NCBI GenBank assembly: GCA_037355855.1
Contig: CM074764.1
Span: forward strand, 4,030,001 to 4,094,000
Reading direction: 5' to 3'
Source of the DNA: Pseudo-nitzschia pungens
Lineage: Eukaryota > Bacillariophyta > Bacillariophyceae > Bacillariales > Bacillariaceae
Length of the DNA: 64,000 bases
Position numbers and translations under genes: made by a program. The notes under the pieces were generated by a model. That model saw only the letters and a list, made by a program, of their open reading frames with translations. It was not told where the DNA came from and did not search any database. Shown piece by piece: positions 63,430 to 64,000 of the stretch; positions within the stretch are counted from its first letter, which is position 1; the number at the start of each line of letters is the position of its first letter.

Positions 63430-64000
63430 AATAGAAGATCGAAGGGACGACCACGAAGACGATCGAAGCGAGGAGCAACGACGACTTGAAGAGCAACGAC
63501 GATTTCAAGGACAACGACGAATATGATCGAAGCGGACAGCAACAACGATTTCAGGGAGAACGACGATTTCCGGGAGGACGACGAAGAGGAATGACGATTT
63601 TAGGGAGGACAACAAAGCGGAAGGCTATCGGAGCGAAGCGCAACGACGACAAAGAGCAACGACGATGTTAAGGACGACGAATACGATCGAAGCGAACAGC
63701 AACGACGATTTCAGGGAGGACGACGAAGATGATCAGAGCGAAGAGCAACCATGACTTCAAGGACGATGGAGAGGAGGACGATTTCAGGGAGGACGACGGT
63801 TTGAGGTAGAACGACGGTTTCAGGTAGGACGACGAAGATGATCGGAGCGAAGAACAACGACGATTTCAAGGAGGACGATTCCAGGGAGGACGACGGTTTC
63901 AGGTAGGACGACGAAGAGGAAGGCTATCGGAACAAAGAGCGACGATGAGGTCAATGGCGACTAAGGCGATCGGAGGGAACAGCAACGATGATTTAAGGAA
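63430..64000 (+). repeat. GACGATTTCAGGGAGGACGA minisatellite downstream of the copy D Cys-cluster gene
   Basis: About 14 imperfect units of 36-45 bp (GACGATTTCAGGGAGGACGA, GATCGAAGCGAAGAGCAAC) extending to the window end. Same core as the upstream minisatellite of copy D. The transposase expected further right is not in the window. Confidence 0.85.

Larger units (their letters stand above)
37131..64000. mobile_element. Copy D of the four-gene DNA transposon (right end outside window), carrying nested retroelements
   Basis: The left end CGTCCGAAAACCGGTTCGCG at 37131 is one base different from copy C's. After 212 bases a Copia element interrupts it (37343-51930), and the element resumes at 51931 with the duplicated CACTT. 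The two-exon gene, 183-bp array, basic-tail gene, conserved block and Cys-cluster gene follow in the copy C order. By comparison with C, the transposase gene and right end should lie about 3-4 kb beyond 64000. Without the Copia insert, 12.3 kb of D is visible. Confidence 0.8.

Overview
The window is eukaryotic and transposon-dense, most likely from a diatom or related stramenopile nucleus. This rests on the style of the Copia and Gypsy polyproteins, short GT-AG introns and an RGG-tailed DNA topoisomerase III-beta gene; it is inference, because no species marker is present. The only gene that looks like ordinary host coding DNA is that topoisomerase (11525-16501, minus, six exons). Nearly everything else is mobile DNA or satellite-like repeats.

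The main finding is a family of large DNA transposons with perfect inverted ends (CGTCCGAAAACTGGTTCGCG...), 2-bp target duplications and TCGCGA-rich subterminal regions. Four copies are visible. Copy C (21230-35771, 14.5 kb) is complete and carries four genes: a two-exon coiled-coil protein (minus), a low-complexity/basic protein with a conserved central domain (minus), a Cys-cluster protein with an acidic tail (plus), and a transposase of the Plavaka/KDZ-like DDE type with an N-terminal C2HC finger (minus, one premature stop). Copy D (37131 to beyond 64000) has the first three genes in the same order; its transposase end lies outside the window. Copies A (up to 5595) and B (17520-20227) are shorter derivatives that keep both kinds of end plus the finger-coding start of the transposase gene, fused to a GC-rich minisatellite.

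Copy D shows four-deep nesting: a Copia element (37343-51930, identical LTRs, target duplication CACTT) sits in D; a Gypsy element (42807-50940, identical LTRs, target duplication TCCAA) sits in the Copia RNase H region; and a 5'-truncated LINE fragment (about 43654-45985) sits in the Gypsy integrase. A second, diverged copy of the same Gypsy family ends at 657 and abuts copy A.

Layout: 1-657 Gypsy tail; 658-5595 copy A; 5596-6148 minisatellite and unassigned DNA; 6149-8443 foldback element with minisatellite arms; 8444-10800 repeats and a broken gag; 11525-16501 topoisomerase; 17206-20455 broken Gypsy protease gene split by copy B; 20456-21229 simple repeats; 21230-35771 copy C; 35790-37130 broken gag; 37131-64000 copy D with its nested elements. 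Minisatellites and 182-bp-period tandem arrays recur at equivalent places in the transposon copies.
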